From NCBI RefSeq assembly GCF_900113665.1, contig NZ_FOQD01000003.1, positions 340,497 to 404,496 of the forward strand: DNA of 64,000 nucleotides. Direction: 5' to 3'. The stretch's first letter is position 1, and each line of letters opens with the position of its first letter. The translations under genes and the position numbers were made by a program. This DNA comes from Planctomicrobium piriforme. Its GTDB lineage: Bacteria; Planctomycetota; Planctomycetia; Planctomycetales; Planctomycetaceae. Under the pieces are notes generated by a model. That model was not told the origin of the DNA. It was given only the letters and a program-made list of their open reading frames with translations, and did no database searches. This document shows positions 19,322 to 28,095 of the stretch, piece after piece.

Positions 19322-19436
19322 CCTGAACTAGTAGAACGAAAGAATCGAACCGTGATGAATTCATACCGCAGCCCGCCTCGAATGAGAAATGACTGCTGAC
19401 AGCAATCATTTCGTGTCGACTGCGTGCTGAAAAGGG

Positions 19437-21338
19437 CTAAAGCTTCGGAACATTCTGACGCTGCGTGTTCCGCTTCTTGGCCGCTTCCTTTTTGCGTTCG
19501 TCGTCGGCGAGCAGCAGCCTGGCGACTTCCTCGTCTGAGCCCTTGAGTTGGTTCGTACCAGGGATGGGCTGGCTGAACTCTTCCCAGCCCCAGCCCAGCG
19601 GGGTACTCAACTCGCGTTCGGCCATCAACGCCCACGGCGTGCCGGGGTGTTCATCGATGACCCGTTTTAGGTAAGTCCGGGCCATTTCCGCGGCCTTACG
19701 CATATCCGGGCCGCTTTCGATCTTGTCAGAGGAAACCATCCGCCACATGTTGTCTTTGTCGTTGGCAAACGACTTCGGCGAGACCTTCATCGCCGCGAGC
19801 ATCTGGTTGTAGCCGAAGTAACGCACCTGCATGGCGAGGATACGGCCCATCGCCAGATCGAACGAGGCGCGCCAACGGTCTTCTTTCAGGGAATCACGCG
19901 ATGTTTCGCCCGCCTTGAGGGCGTCGTACATCCGCTTGAGAGCGAACACCGCTTCCGCCGGTTCCTTTTGGGCTTCGGTCAGATCGGTGCGCAGGATGTT
20001 GTCGTTATAAGCCCGGAACTCGACCTTGGGGGTCGGTAACGAGTCCTGATAGGTGATCCCGGCGACCGTCACCAGTGACGCCTTGGCGGCGTTCTTGGCA
20101 ATCTCCTGTTCCTGGACCCGGATGGGGCGATAGTCTGGGGCGTACCGCCGCATCACGGCGCGATCGAACGCGTAGCCGCGACTTTCCTCAGTGATCAGGT
20201 ACAGCCCGCCGGTCTCTGCACAGAGCCGGGTGAGAGCATACGGACCGTAGCTCGACGACATCTGATTGAGCTTCCAGTCAGGCCGGCTGCCGACGAAGGG
20301 CAACTGCAGACCATCAGGGAAGGCGGATTCGGGCCCTTGATCGACGGGAATGTCTTCTTCATAGCCGTTTTCGCCGACCCAGTGGACATACCCCTTCTGG
20401 CGGCCAAAGATCGCGGCATTGCCGATCGTATAGACCTTGGTCTGCGACCGTTTCGCGTTGGTAATCACGTCTTCCAGGTACTGCTCGGCATCGTCGCCCC
20501 GTTCATCGGTGACGATGAAGATCATCCGGTTCCACGGCCCGGAAGCACGTTGCCAGTTCCGATACTTGTCGAGTACCTGCTTCAACGCGGCGAAGACATA
20601 TTCGTGACCGCTGTCGTCCTTTTTGATTTTCTTGCGGACAATTTCGCTCAGTGCGGCGACGTCTTGTATCGGCTCGGGGGTGAGGATCTCGGTTTTGTCG
20701 CCATAGCTGACGATCATCGAGTGCAGACCCTCGGTGGTCCCCTGCGAATTGAGCTGCTTATAGATGTTGTCAAAACGTTCGGCGATTGCTTCGCGTCGTT
20801 TATCGAGCGAGCCTGAGGCATCCATCACCCAGATCACCAGCGTTTTGCGTTCCTTCAGCGATTGGCGGATCTCAAAGGCAACACGATCCATCGCTCCTTC
20901 CACGCCGCCGACGCCCCCCATGGCATTGTCAGTATTCCCTTTGATGGAAACCGTCGCACCGACATCACCGTCGACTCGGGGAATTGAAGCTTCAGAAAGC
21001 TGAGCCATCTGCGGATTGAGAATCTCTTCGAGCTTGTCCTGCACCGATTCATCATTGCCGCCAACCGCGGTCGCAGCGCTGACGCTAGGGGGAAGGGCAC
21101 TGCCGGTCCCGCCATTGCCTACCTGATCTTCGGTAATGTTCTCGGCGAAGTTAACCCGCTCATCCTGCGTGAGATCCTGCAGGTCGCTGACGATCGTATT
21201 GATGCCTTCGGTGCCGCGGACGCTTTCGAAGACGATGAAGTTGAGGGCCGCCAGAATCGAGAGATTCATGCCCAGGCTGATGCCCCAGGCCGGCAGGTCT
21301 TTGGTCCAGGCCGGCAACTCTTTCAAGGTCTTTGACAT
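19437..21338 (-). CDS. Membrane-anchored vWA-domain protein 2
   Basis: A 633-residue paralogue of the previous gene. One membrane helix lies at about 19-40 (WGISLGMNLSILAALNFIVF). A Gly-rich region follows, then a vWA domain with a complete DxSxS site (D173ASGS), and a long helical C-terminal half ending RQNVPKL. The ATG at 21338 follows AAGGGAACCGGGG and was preferred to a start 27 bases upstream. It is first in the two-gene unit. The first site residues are canonical here, whereas the second protein has Ala in place of Gly (DASAS), so metal binding may differ between the two. Confidence 0.88.
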   Translation of the reverse strand: MSKTLKELPAWTKDLPAWGISLGMNLSILAALNFIVFESVRGTEGINTIVSDLQDLTQDERVNFAENITEDQVGNGGTGSALPPSVSAATAVGGNDESVQDKLEEILNPQMAQLSEASIPRVDGDVGATVSIKGNTDNAMGGVGGVEGAMDRVAFEIRQSLKERKTLVIWVMDASGSLDKRREAIAERFDNIYKQLNSQGTTEGLHSMIVSYGDKTEILTPEPIQDVAALSEIVRKKIKKDDSGHEYVFAALKQVLDKYRNWQRASGPWNRMIFIVTDERGDDAEQYLEDVITNAKRSQTKVYTIGNAAIFGRQKGYVHWVGENGYEEDIPVDQGPESAFPDGLQLPFVGSRPDWKLNQMSSSYGPYALTRLCAETGGLYLITEESRGYAFDRAVMRRYAPDYRPIRVQEQEIAKNAAKASLVTVAGITYQDSLPTPKVEFRAYNDNILRTDLTEAQKEPAEAVFALKRMYDALKAGETSRDSLKEDRWRASFDLAMGRILAMQVRYFGYNQMLAAMKVSPKSFANDKDNMWRMVSSDKIESGPDMRKAAEMARTYLKRVIDEHPGTPWALMAERELSTPLGWGWEEFSQPIPGTNQLKGSDEEVARLLLADDERKKEAAKKRNTQRQNVPKL

Positions 21339-21717
21339 CCCCGGTTCCCTTTTGGCCAACATCAATCTGAACGCAGGCCAGCGACGAATCGCTCTTCTAC
21401 GTCATTTGCCCGAACTACCCGATTTGGAGACGCCATTTGATCGGCGTGCCGACCGGCGTATCAAGCGTGCTGATTTGCGACAAACGAAAGCGGCAAAAGG
21501 CCTTCTGTTTGAGTCTCCCTATATTACGAAGACTCATCAGCCATTTCAAATGCCATCCTGCCGCTCTCCTCAATTCCATCTCAATCAAACCTCGCGAAAC
21601 CGGATTTCGTTCGCCGCCACCCGGGCAGAAAGTCGGGTTGAGGACGGAAAGTTCCAGAAACGAGTCCCCATTCGAGGCGGCTAGCGTTGAATCGGGTGAC
21701 GAACCTGATAAAGTTTC

Positions 21718-21736
21718 CCGCTTGAACTCCAAGCGG
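21718..21736. promoter_or_regulatory. Hairpin in the rpsO leader
   Basis: CCGCTTG (21718-21724) pairs perfectly with CAAGCGG (21730-21736) around a 5-base loop, 58 bases before rpsO. Leaders of rpsO often carry RNA structures that bind S15 and repress translation; whether this one does is inference. The rest of the gap 21339-21794 shows no gene. Confidence 0.45.
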
Positions 21737-21794
21737 AATTAATGAGCAGGTGGCAACCCGGTTGCGGTTCGCCAGGCGAGGGAGCCTTAGAGAC

Positions 21795-22064
21795 ATGTCG
21801 GTTACAAAAGAACGTAAAACGCGGCTCATCAGTGACTTTCGTCAATCCACAGAAGACACGGGTTCGCCCGCTGTGCAGATTGCCGTCCTCACGGAACGGA
21901 TCAATTCACTGACCGATCACCTGAGAAGTCACATGAAAGACCATGCCGGTCGTCGTGGATTGCTGATGATGGTGAGCCGTCGCCGTCGTCTGCTGGACTA
22001 TGTGAAGAGCGAAGATCCGTCTCTTTACGTCGATCTTCTCAAGCGATTGGGAATTCGTAAGTAG
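21795..22064 (+). CDS. rpsO: 30S ribosomal protein S15
   Basis: An 89-residue S15. It starts MSVTKERKTRLISDFRQ and contains the family core TGSPAVQIAVLTERINSLT, HMKDHAGRRGLLMMVSRRRR and LLKRLGIRK. It binds the central domain of 16S rRNA early in 30S assembly. A longer in-frame start at 21750 was rejected because the standard N terminus begins at 21795. It is followed by a strong terminator and then pnp, the conserved bacterial order, here with a long 592-base spacer. Confidence 0.98.
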   Translation: MSVTKERKTRLISDFRQSTEDTGSPAVQIAVLTERINSLTDHLRSHMKDHAGRRGLLMMVSRRRRLLDYVKSEDPSLYVDLLKRLGIRK

Positions 22065-22135
22065 ACGGCAGGCATCGCCTTCCCGCGAAGGCATGGCTGC
22101 ATCTGGCGCTGTGTCTCTACGGAAGAACTTGTGAT

Positions 22136-22177
22136 GGCCCTGTCGTCCCCCCCGGGATGTCAGGGCCTGTCTGTTTT
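22136..22177 (+). terminator. Terminator after rpsO
   Basis: GGCCCTG (22136-22142) pairs with CAGGGCC (22161-22167), with further inner pairing, and is followed by TGTCTGTTTT. It should largely separate rpsO from pnp. Confidence 0.85.
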
Positions 22178-22305
22178 GGGCGGTTGAAAATTCCGCCTTT
22201 GCTGATCGAAAGCTGAAAGCGAGGGCGGCAGTTCATCAAAACTGGCGGCCAGAGGATTCACCAGCGATTGTCGCTGGAAATGTTGTGAGTGCTGGTCTTC
22301 GTCGG

Positions 22306-22373
22306 CCGGCAGTTTGAAGAAAGGCCGGATGGTTCCGGCAGTTTGAAGAATCGCCGGATGGTTCCGGCAGTTG
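22306..22373. repeat. 29-base tandem repeat in the rpsO-pnp spacer
   Basis: Two full 29-base units (22306-22334 and 22335-22363) plus part of a third. Each unit begins CCGGCAGTTTGAAGAA and ends CCGGATGGTT. Units differ by two bases. Each also contains a small CCGG...CCGG inverted pair. The remaining bases of the 592-base gap (22065-22656) contain no gene. Confidence 0.9.
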
Positions 22374-22656
22374 ATTGGACCGGAGCTGTGCTCCGGAGGC
22401 GAGCCGAATCGTTGGCTTTTTCGGCTCTGCGGTGCAAACGTTTCAAATCCCCGCACTCTGCCAGACATGCAGAAGGCAAGGATTTTGAGAACGTGATGAG
22501 CACTGGCGGCGGTCGGAATGAACCGGCCACGCAAGTGTGCTCTTCATCCATCGCGACGGGCCCGGTGCTGTTTCCCGGATGGTCGCGGATCGGACTCCGT
22601 AATTCAGTCAGTCGTTCAAAGCTTGTTGTGTGGTTGTTGCAGGTAGGAAATTATCA

Positions 22657-24801
22657 GTGAAAATTCAAGTTTCTCGAGAGATTGCAGGACGGACATTAAC
22701 TCTGACGACGGGTCAGATTGCGAAACAGGCCAGCGGGGCTGTGATTCTTCAGTACGGGGAAACGACGGTTTTCGTCGCATCCCAAACCGGTCCCGCCCGA
22801 CCCGGCCAGGACTTCTTCCCGCTCACCTGTGACTACCGCGAACGGTACGCAGCGGCCGGCAAGTTTCCAGGCGGCTTCCTGAAGCGGGAATCACGCCCGT
22901 CGACTCGCGAAATTCTGACGTCTCGTTTGACCGACCGCCCGATTCGTCCGCTCTTCCCGGAAGGTTACATCGACGAACTGCAGATTCAGGCCAACGTGCT
23001 GTCCTACGACGGCGAAAACGACCCGGACGTGCTGTCGATCAATGCTGCGAGCGCTTCCCTGTGCATCTCTCCGGTTCCGTTCAACGGGCCGATCGGCGCC
23101 GTTCGTGTCGGACTGGTCGACGGCGAATTCATCCTCATGCCGACCATCGAACAGATCAAGGTGAGCTCTCTCGACCTGATCGTCGCCGGCACGAAGGAAT
23201 CGATCCTGATGATCGAAGGCTTCGGCGACCAGATTCCTGAAGACCAGATGGTCGACGCCCTGATGTTCGGCCACCGTGCCGTCGTCGAGCTGTGCGACCT
23301 GCAGGAAGAACTGCGATCGAAGGCCGGCGTCACTCCGTTCAAGTTTGTCGCTCCTCCGGTGAACCCGTTCCTGGCAATCGTCCGCGAAGAAGCGGCCGAA
23401 AAGATTCGCGCTTCACGACAGAACATCAAGAAGTCAGAACGCTCGTCAGCCACCGCTGCCGTGCGTGACGAACTGATGGCCAAGTACTTCCCGGCCGGCA
23501 AAGACGTCCTCGAAGACGGCCGCAGCAAGGCCCAGTTGAAGGAAGCGTTCCACTCGGTCGATAACCAGGTCTGCCGCGAACTGACGCTGTCCGGTCATCG
23601 CCTCGACGGACGCTCGTTCAACGACCTGCGTCAGATCGAGTGCATGGTCGACGTCATTCCCCGCGTCCACGGTTCGGCCCTGTTCACCCGCGGCGAAACC
23701 CAGTCGCTGGCAACCGTCGTGCTCGGCAGCGTTCGCGACGCCCAGAAGGTCGACAGCATCATCGAAGAATCGGCCGAGTCGTTCTACCTGCACTACAACT
23801 TCCCCTCGTACTCGGTCGGCGAAGTCCGCCCGATTCGTGGACCGGGCCGCCGCGAAATCGGACACGGGGCTCTGGCCCAGCGTTCGGTCGAACGGGTCAT
23901 GCCGAAGAAGGAAGATTTCCCCTATACGGTACGCGTGATCTCTGACATCACCGAGTCGAACGGCAGCAGCTCGATGGCATCTGTGTGCAGCGCCACGCTG
24001 TCGCTGATGGCCGCAGGCGTGCCCATCACTCAGCCGGTCGCCGGGATTTCGATCGGCCTGGTGAAGGAAGGGGACAAGTACGCCACCCTGACCGACATCA
24101 TTGGCGACGAAGATCACTTCGGCGACATGGACTTCAAGGTGGCCGGATCTCAGAAGGGGATCACCGGGATTCAGCTCGACCTGAAGAACGACGGCATCAA
24201 CGAAGAAATCATCCGCAAAACTCTCGATCAGGCCCGCACGGCCCGTCGCGAACTGCTGCGGACGATGCTCACGACGATCCGCCGTCCCCGTCCGGAACTC
24301 CCGGAATCGGCCCCGCGTATTGTCAGCATCAAGATCGACCCGGAGAAAATCGGCATGGTCATCGGCCCCAGCGGCAAGATGATCCGCGCGATTCAGGAAG
24401 AGTCGGGCACGCAGGTCGACATCGTCGACGACGGCACCGTGACGATCGCCGGCCCGAACAAGGAAGCTTGCTCGATGGCTCTGGCACGTATCGAAGCGAT
24501 GACCGAAGAAATCAAGGTCGGTCGCGTCTACACCGGCAAGGTGAACTCGATCAAGGACTTCGGTGCGTTCGTCGAAATCGCTCCAGGAAAAGACGGCCTG
24601 CTGCACATCAGCGAGCTGTCGGACGGTTACGTCAAGTCGGTCACTGACGTCGTGAAAATCGGCGACATGATCGAAGTGAAGGTGATTGCCGTCGACGATC
24701 AGAACCGCGTGAAACTCTCGCGGAAGGCTCTGTTGGCCGCCAAGGCACCCGCTCCGGCTGAAGACGTCGATGACGATGACGACGAAGATGCCGAAGAGTA
24801 A
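22657..24801 (+). CDS. pnp: Polyribonucleotide nucleotidyltransferase
   Basis: A 714-residue phosphorolytic 3'-5' exoribonuclease of RNA turnover. Two RNase PH-like domains (about 1-225 and 305-545) flank a helical linker. KH (IGMVIGPSGKMIRAIQEES) and S1 (GRVYTGKVNSIKDFGAFVEI) domains follow, then an acidic tail. GRREIGHGALAQR is a core catalytic-domain motif. The GTG start at 22657 follows AGGTAGGA and aligns with the usual N terminus; an earlier GTG would add nine residues with no family match. Transcription ends at the strong hairpin just downstream. Confidence 0.98.
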   Translation: MKIQVSREIAGRTLTLTTGQIAKQASGAVILQYGETTVFVASQTGPARPGQDFFPLTCDYRERYAAAGKFPGGFLKRESRPSTREILTSRLTDRPIRPLFPEGYIDELQIQANVLSYDGENDPDVLSINAASASLCISPVPFNGPIGAVRVGLVDGEFILMPTIEQIKVSSLDLIVAGTKESILMIEGFGDQIPEDQMVDALMFGHRAVVELCDLQEELRSKAGVTPFKFVAPPVNPFLAIVREEAAEKIRASRQNIKKSERSSATAAVRDELMAKYFPAGKDVLEDGRSKAQLKEAFHSVDNQVCRELTLSGHRLDGRSFNDLRQIECMVDVIPRVHGSALFTRGETQSLATVVLGSVRDAQKVDSIIEESAESFYLHYNFPSYSVGEVRPIRGPGRREIGHGALAQRSVERVMPKKEDFPYTVRVISDITESNGSSSMASVCSATLSLMAAGVPITQPVAGISIGLVKEGDKYATLTDIIGDEDHFGDMDFKVAGSQKGITGIQLDLKNDGINEEIIRKTLDQARTARRELLRTMLTTIRRPRPELPESAPRIVSIKIDPEKIGMVIGPSGKMIRAIQEESGTQVDIVDDGTVTIAGPNKEACSMALARIEAMTEEIKVGRVYTGKVNSIKDFGAFVEIAPGKDGLLHISELSDGYVKSVTDVVKIGDMIEVKVIAVDDQNRVKLSRKALLAAKAPAPAEDVDDDDDEDAEE

Positions 24802-24820
24802 ATCTTCGCAGGCAGTACCA

Positions 24821-24851
24821 GGCCGGGGTCACTAGACCCCGGCCTTTTTTT
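24821..24851 (+). terminator. Terminator after pnp
   Basis: A perfect 10-base stem, GGCCGGGGTC (24821-24830) with GACCCCGGCC (24835-24844), a four-base loop, and a run of seven T. Confidence 0.96.
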
Positions 24852-24932
24852 GTGTTTTGGCCGCAGCGCCTTCGCCGACATTCCAGCCGCCGGATACACT
24901 GATCACTTCAGTTCATCACCTTCTGCATTTCT

Positions 24933-24973
24933 CCCTCGCCCCTGTACCCAGGGGAGAGGGCCCGAGTGAGGGG
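24933..24973. repeat. Dispersed REP-like palindrome, copy 2
   Basis: CCCTCGCCCCTGTACCCAGG followed by GGAGAGGGCCCGAGTGAGGGG, the same family as 4278-4321. It lies between pnp and the histidine kinase. Confidence 0.9.
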
Positions 24974-25020
24974 TATTTGATCGAGCTGCACCTGTTAATG
25001 ATTCTCCATCGCTTTCTGTA

Positions 25021-25803
25021 ATGGCAGCCCTCGTCATGACTGACGAAACCGCACACCTCGAACGCGACCGCCTCGAACGGCAGTACAACGAAATCGCCGT
25101 TCTCGCCGGCGGGCTGGCTCATGAAGTCCGCAATCCGCTCTCCACGATTCGCCTGAATCTGGAATTGCTGTTCGAGGAACTCGAAGCGATCGACCACCCC
25201 TCGACGCACCGCATGCTGCGGAAAATGAAAACCATTCAGAACGAGTGCGGGCATCTCGACGACGTCCTCGAAGCGTTTCTGCAGTTTGCCAGAGCAGGGG
25301 AGCTGACGCTCGCAGAGAGCAACATCGCCGACCTGATCCGTTCGCATCTCGACTGGTACATGCCGTTTGCCGAACAGCAGCACATCGATATTCGCCCGCA
25401 CCTGGCCGCCGACTTGCCGATGGTGCAGGTGGACCATCGCTTATTCCGACAGTTGCTCGACAACCTCATCCGGAACGCGCAGCAGGCGATGCCGGAAGGG
25501 GGTCTGATCGAGATTCAGGCATTCCGCCGTGACGACCATGTGATCGTCGAAATCATCGACACCGGCCACGGTATCCCGCCAGCCGCTGTGCCGAAGATCT
25601 TCGAGGCGTTCTTCTCGACGAAGTCCTCCGGCAGCGGCCTCGGCTTACCGACCGTCCGCAAGATCGTCGAAGCCCACGGGGGGACGATTCACTGCGAAAG
25701 TGCGCAGGGACGGGGGACGCGCTTCACGCTGTCATTCCCGCTTGCGGCAGCACCAACCGCGGGCGCTGCTGTTACTGAACCGACTCCACTTTCAGCAACT
25801 TGA
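25021..25803 (+). CDS. Soluble sensor histidine kinase
   Basis: A 260-residue kinase with no membrane segment. It has a dimerisation/phosphoacceptor helix with H34 in GLAHEVRNPLSTIR, then an ATPase domain with the N box LLDNLIRNAQQA, G1 box DTGHGIP and G2 box GSGLGLP. Autophosphorylates on His and passes phosphate to a response regulator, but none is encoded nearby. There is essentially no sensory domain in front, so input probably comes from a partner protein. A second ATG at 25036 is also possible. Its 3' end overlaps the convergent CAP gene by 32 bases. Confidence 0.92.
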   Translation: MAALVMTDETAHLERDRLERQYNEIAVLAGGLAHEVRNPLSTIRLNLELLFEELEAIDHPSTHRMLRKMKTIQNECGHLDDVLEAFLQFARAGELTLAESNIADLIRSHLDWYMPFAEQQHIDIRPHLAADLPMVQVDHRLFRQLLDNLIRNAQQAMPEGGLIEIQAFRRDDHVIVEIIDTGHGIPPAAVPKIFEAFFSTKSSGSGLGLPTVRKIVEAHGGTIHCESAQGRGTRFTLSFPLAAAPTAGAAVTEPTPLSAT

Positions 25804-26629
25804 GCTTGCCCTCGACTTCTTCGACAGCGTAATGCTCGTTCGCCTGAGGCTGCAGCGACTGCACCGGCTGGCCTTCCGGTTGCCATGACAGCGTCTGCGG
25901 CACGCACAACATGTGTCGGCGGATGATTCCCTCAGGCGAAGTAAACTCCGTCTCGCCCACCTTGTAGCGGAGTTCCCCATCGGTGCGGTTGGCGATATCG
26001 AACTCAATCGCCTGCGACTTCGGTCGGGCGAAGAGTTGAACGGCAAAGAAGGCCCCGGTTTCCTGGCTCTGGGCGACCGCCACGGCCGTTTCCGTCACTT
26101 CATCAGACAGCATGTTGGCGCGATGCGGGGGCGAATTCTTCCACACTTGAAAGAACGCCTGCGACAGCGCCCCGGTGGAGAAGCCGACGCTGTTGAACTG
26201 CATGGCGATATTCTCTTTGAGCGAACAGAAGTCATAGCCATGCGCACTCGCGCGCTGGGAGGGGGTCTGGTCGTCGGCCTGATGACCATAGCGGCCTGTT
26301 TTGGCCATGTACGCAGCAAAGTCATTGGCCGTCTGCTGCAACTTGTCGCTGACCTCCACAGGCCCTTTCCCTTCCTCCTTGCGAAACGCATTCGTCTGCT
26401 GCGTAATCGCAGCGTTGACCTTCTCCAGATCAGCCTTCACACGCGGCTGATAATCACCCGTGCTCTCACGGGTGACGACGATGGTCTCGTGCCCGGCACT
26501 GTTCGCGGTCGCCTGCGGCGTCTCGGCACTGAGATCCCTCACACAAATCTGACTGGCGATGACCGCGAAGAAAACGACCGCCCATCGCCAACCTGCCGCG
26601 CGACCTGATTGAAGCTGTATTTTCCGCAT
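25772..26629 (-). CDS. Secreted CAP (SCP/PR1-like) domain protein
   Basis: A 285-residue protein with a signal peptide (about 1-35). Its CAP domain spans about 70-205: TNAFRKEEGKGPVEVSDKL, a GHQADDQTPSQRAS region, and SLKENIAMQFN followed by FFQVWKNSPPHRANML, the expected CAP motifs with His and Glu. The last 70 residues are an additional beta-rich tail. Bacterial CAP proteins are extracellular with mostly unknown roles. Convergent with the kinase gene and slightly overlapping it. Confidence 0.9.
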   Translation of the reverse strand: MRKIQLQSGRAAGWRWAVVFFAVIASQICVRDLSAETPQATANSAGHETIVVTRESTGDYQPRVKADLEKVNAAITQQTNAFRKEEGKGPVEVSDKLQQTANDFAAYMAKTGRYGHQADDQTPSQRASAHGYDFCSLKENIAMQFNSVGFSTGALSQAFFQVWKNSPPHRANMLSDEVTETAVAVAQSQETGAFFAVQLFARPKSQAIEFDIANRTDGELRYKVGETEFTSPEGIIRRHMLCVPQTLSWQPEGQPVQSLQPQANEHYAVEEVEGKLKLLKVESVQ

Positions 26630-26798
26630 CCCTGCCTCCCTGTTGGACTGAATTTTCTCTCAGCATGGCCTGAAACGGTGGGCCGTCAATCTGTAAGTGC
26701 GCGAAATCGAGTTGAAGCAACAAGAAGAAACTGCGTTAAACACCACGCGCTGAGCCGGTTTCATCCACAGGCGACTTGGATTGACTGTGAGGCGGGCC

Positions 26799-27620
26799 AT
26801 GCTTGAAACATGCAATGACGATGCATCCTGGATCTTGATGTGGAGTTTGGCGTTCGCGATCTATGCGATTGCCAAGCTCGCGAGCTGGTTCGCTTGTTCA
26901 ACACAGAATGTGCCCCTCTGGAAACAGGCGCTCTATCTCCTGGCCTGGCCCGGTATGGACCCGAAGGCCTTTTACAATCAGCCGCCGCATCCAATCCCCA
27001 TTCCGACTACGGCAGAATGGGTCGGCGCTGCAGCCAAGATGCTCTTCGGAGTCTCACTGCTCTGCCTGTTTGGTCCTGATCTGCCAGAGCTCACGGGTTA
27101 CCAGCGTGCCTGGGTTGGAATGACGGGTGTCATTTTCATCCTGCACTTCGGGCTGTTTCATTTGCTCTCATGCTTATGGAGATGCTGCGGGCTGGGTGCG
27201 GTCCCCATCATGAACTGGCCGATTGCATCACAGGGACTGGCCGAATTCTGGGGCCGGCGCTGGAACCTGGCGTTTCGGGATCTGACTTACAAGTTCCTCT
27301 TCATGCCGCTGCAACGACGTATGGGAGCAAAAGCCGGGCTCTTGCTGGGCTTCTTTGTCAGCGGACTGATTCATGATCTGGTGATCTCGGTTCCGGCCGG
27401 TGCAGGCTACGGACTTCCGACCGCTTACTTCAGCCTGCAGGGTTGCGGAATTCTGGTGGAACGCAGCCGCGCTGGCAGTAGATTCGGTTTGAGTCGAGGA
27501 TCGACTGGCTGCATCTATTGTGCGGCAATCGTCCTGCTGCCCTGCACGTGGCTGTTTCATACCCCGTTCGTCAACGGCGTCATCCTGCCGTTTCTGGAAG
27601 CCATCTGGAGTCTGCAATGA
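26799..27620 (+). CDS. Wax-synthase-like membrane O-acyltransferase
   Basis: A 273-residue polytopic membrane protein with about seven hydrophobic segments. The stretch LAEFWGRRWNLAFRDLTYKF followed by a hydrophobic helix and FVSGLIHDL carries the conserved Asn and His expected of the MBOAT/wax-synthase domain family, which transfers acyl groups from acyl-CoA to alcohols. ATG at 26799 with a GAGGCGGG site was chosen over a TTG 18 bases upstream. It overlaps the next membrane protein gene by ATGA, so the two are translationally coupled. The acceptor is unknown. Confidence 0.78.
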   Translation: MLETCNDDASWILMWSLAFAIYAIAKLASWFACSTQNVPLWKQALYLLAWPGMDPKAFYNQPPHPIPIPTTAEWVGAAAKMLFGVSLLCLFGPDLPELTGYQRAWVGMTGVIFILHFGLFHLLSCLWRCCGLGAVPIMNWPIASQGLAEFWGRRWNLAFRDLTYKFLFMPLQRRMGAKAGLLLGFFVSGLIHDLVISVPAGAGYGLPTAYFSLQGCGILVERSRAGSRFGLSRGSTGCIYCAAIVLLPCTWLFHTPFVNGVILPFLEAIWSLQ

Positions 27621-28024
27621 ACATCTCTCTCGGTTCCGCCCTCTTTCTGGCAGGGTTTGGCCAGTTGAGCGTATTGGTCGCCTCGGCGATTGTTCCGTCC
27701 CAATTGAACTGGAAATCATCCCTCGCCAGCCTGCCGTTGCTGATGCGGCAACTGTTCTGGATCTATGGGGCGTACGTTGTGTTGTCGATTGTGAGCCTGG
27801 GCGTGATCTGCTTGACTCAATCTGGCGAACTGGCAACGGGAACTCCGCTCGCCAGAGCAGTCTGCATGTACGGCGCCGCCTTCTGGGGAATACGTCTGTC
27901 ACTGCAGCGGTTTATCTCTGTCGAACCATTTTTGACGACGTGGTGGCTGCGCGGCGGATACCACCTGCTGACGGTTCTGTTCACCTGCAACACGCTGGTC
28001 TACTTATGGGCCGTATTCCACTAA
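27617..28024 (+). CDS. Small membrane protein coupled to the acyltransferase
   Basis: A 135-residue protein with about four hydrophobic segments: MNISLGSALFLAGFGQLSVL, LLMRQLFWIYGAYVVLSIVS, AVCMYGAAFWGIRLSL and YHLLTVLFTCNTLVYLWAVF. No family is recognised. The ATG lies within the stop region of the wax-synthase-like gene (ATGA), so the product is likely made with the enzyme and may be a partner or helper. Function unknown. Confidence 0.75.
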   Translation: MNISLGSALFLAGFGQLSVLVASAIVPSQLNWKSSLASLPLLMRQLFWIYGAYVVLSIVSLGVICLTQSGELATGTPLARAVCMYGAAFWGIRLSLQRFISVEPFLTTWWLRGGYHLLTVLFTCNTLVYLWAVFH

Positions 28025-28095
28025 CCACTTTCGCTCGATCATCCCCTTGCCACTTACTTGTCTGGCTCTGGACCCTCGACCCTCGTCTCTGGACT

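Noticed and set aside
22306..22373. CRISPR-like 29-base repeats before pnp
   Set aside because: The units are directly adjacent with no spacer between them, so this is a plain tandem duplication.
23446..24606. 386-codon open frame on the minus strand opposite pnp
   Set aside because: It is a shadow of a GC-rich, strongly conserved gene. The product has no protein-like pattern, and pnp motifs are clear on the plus strand.
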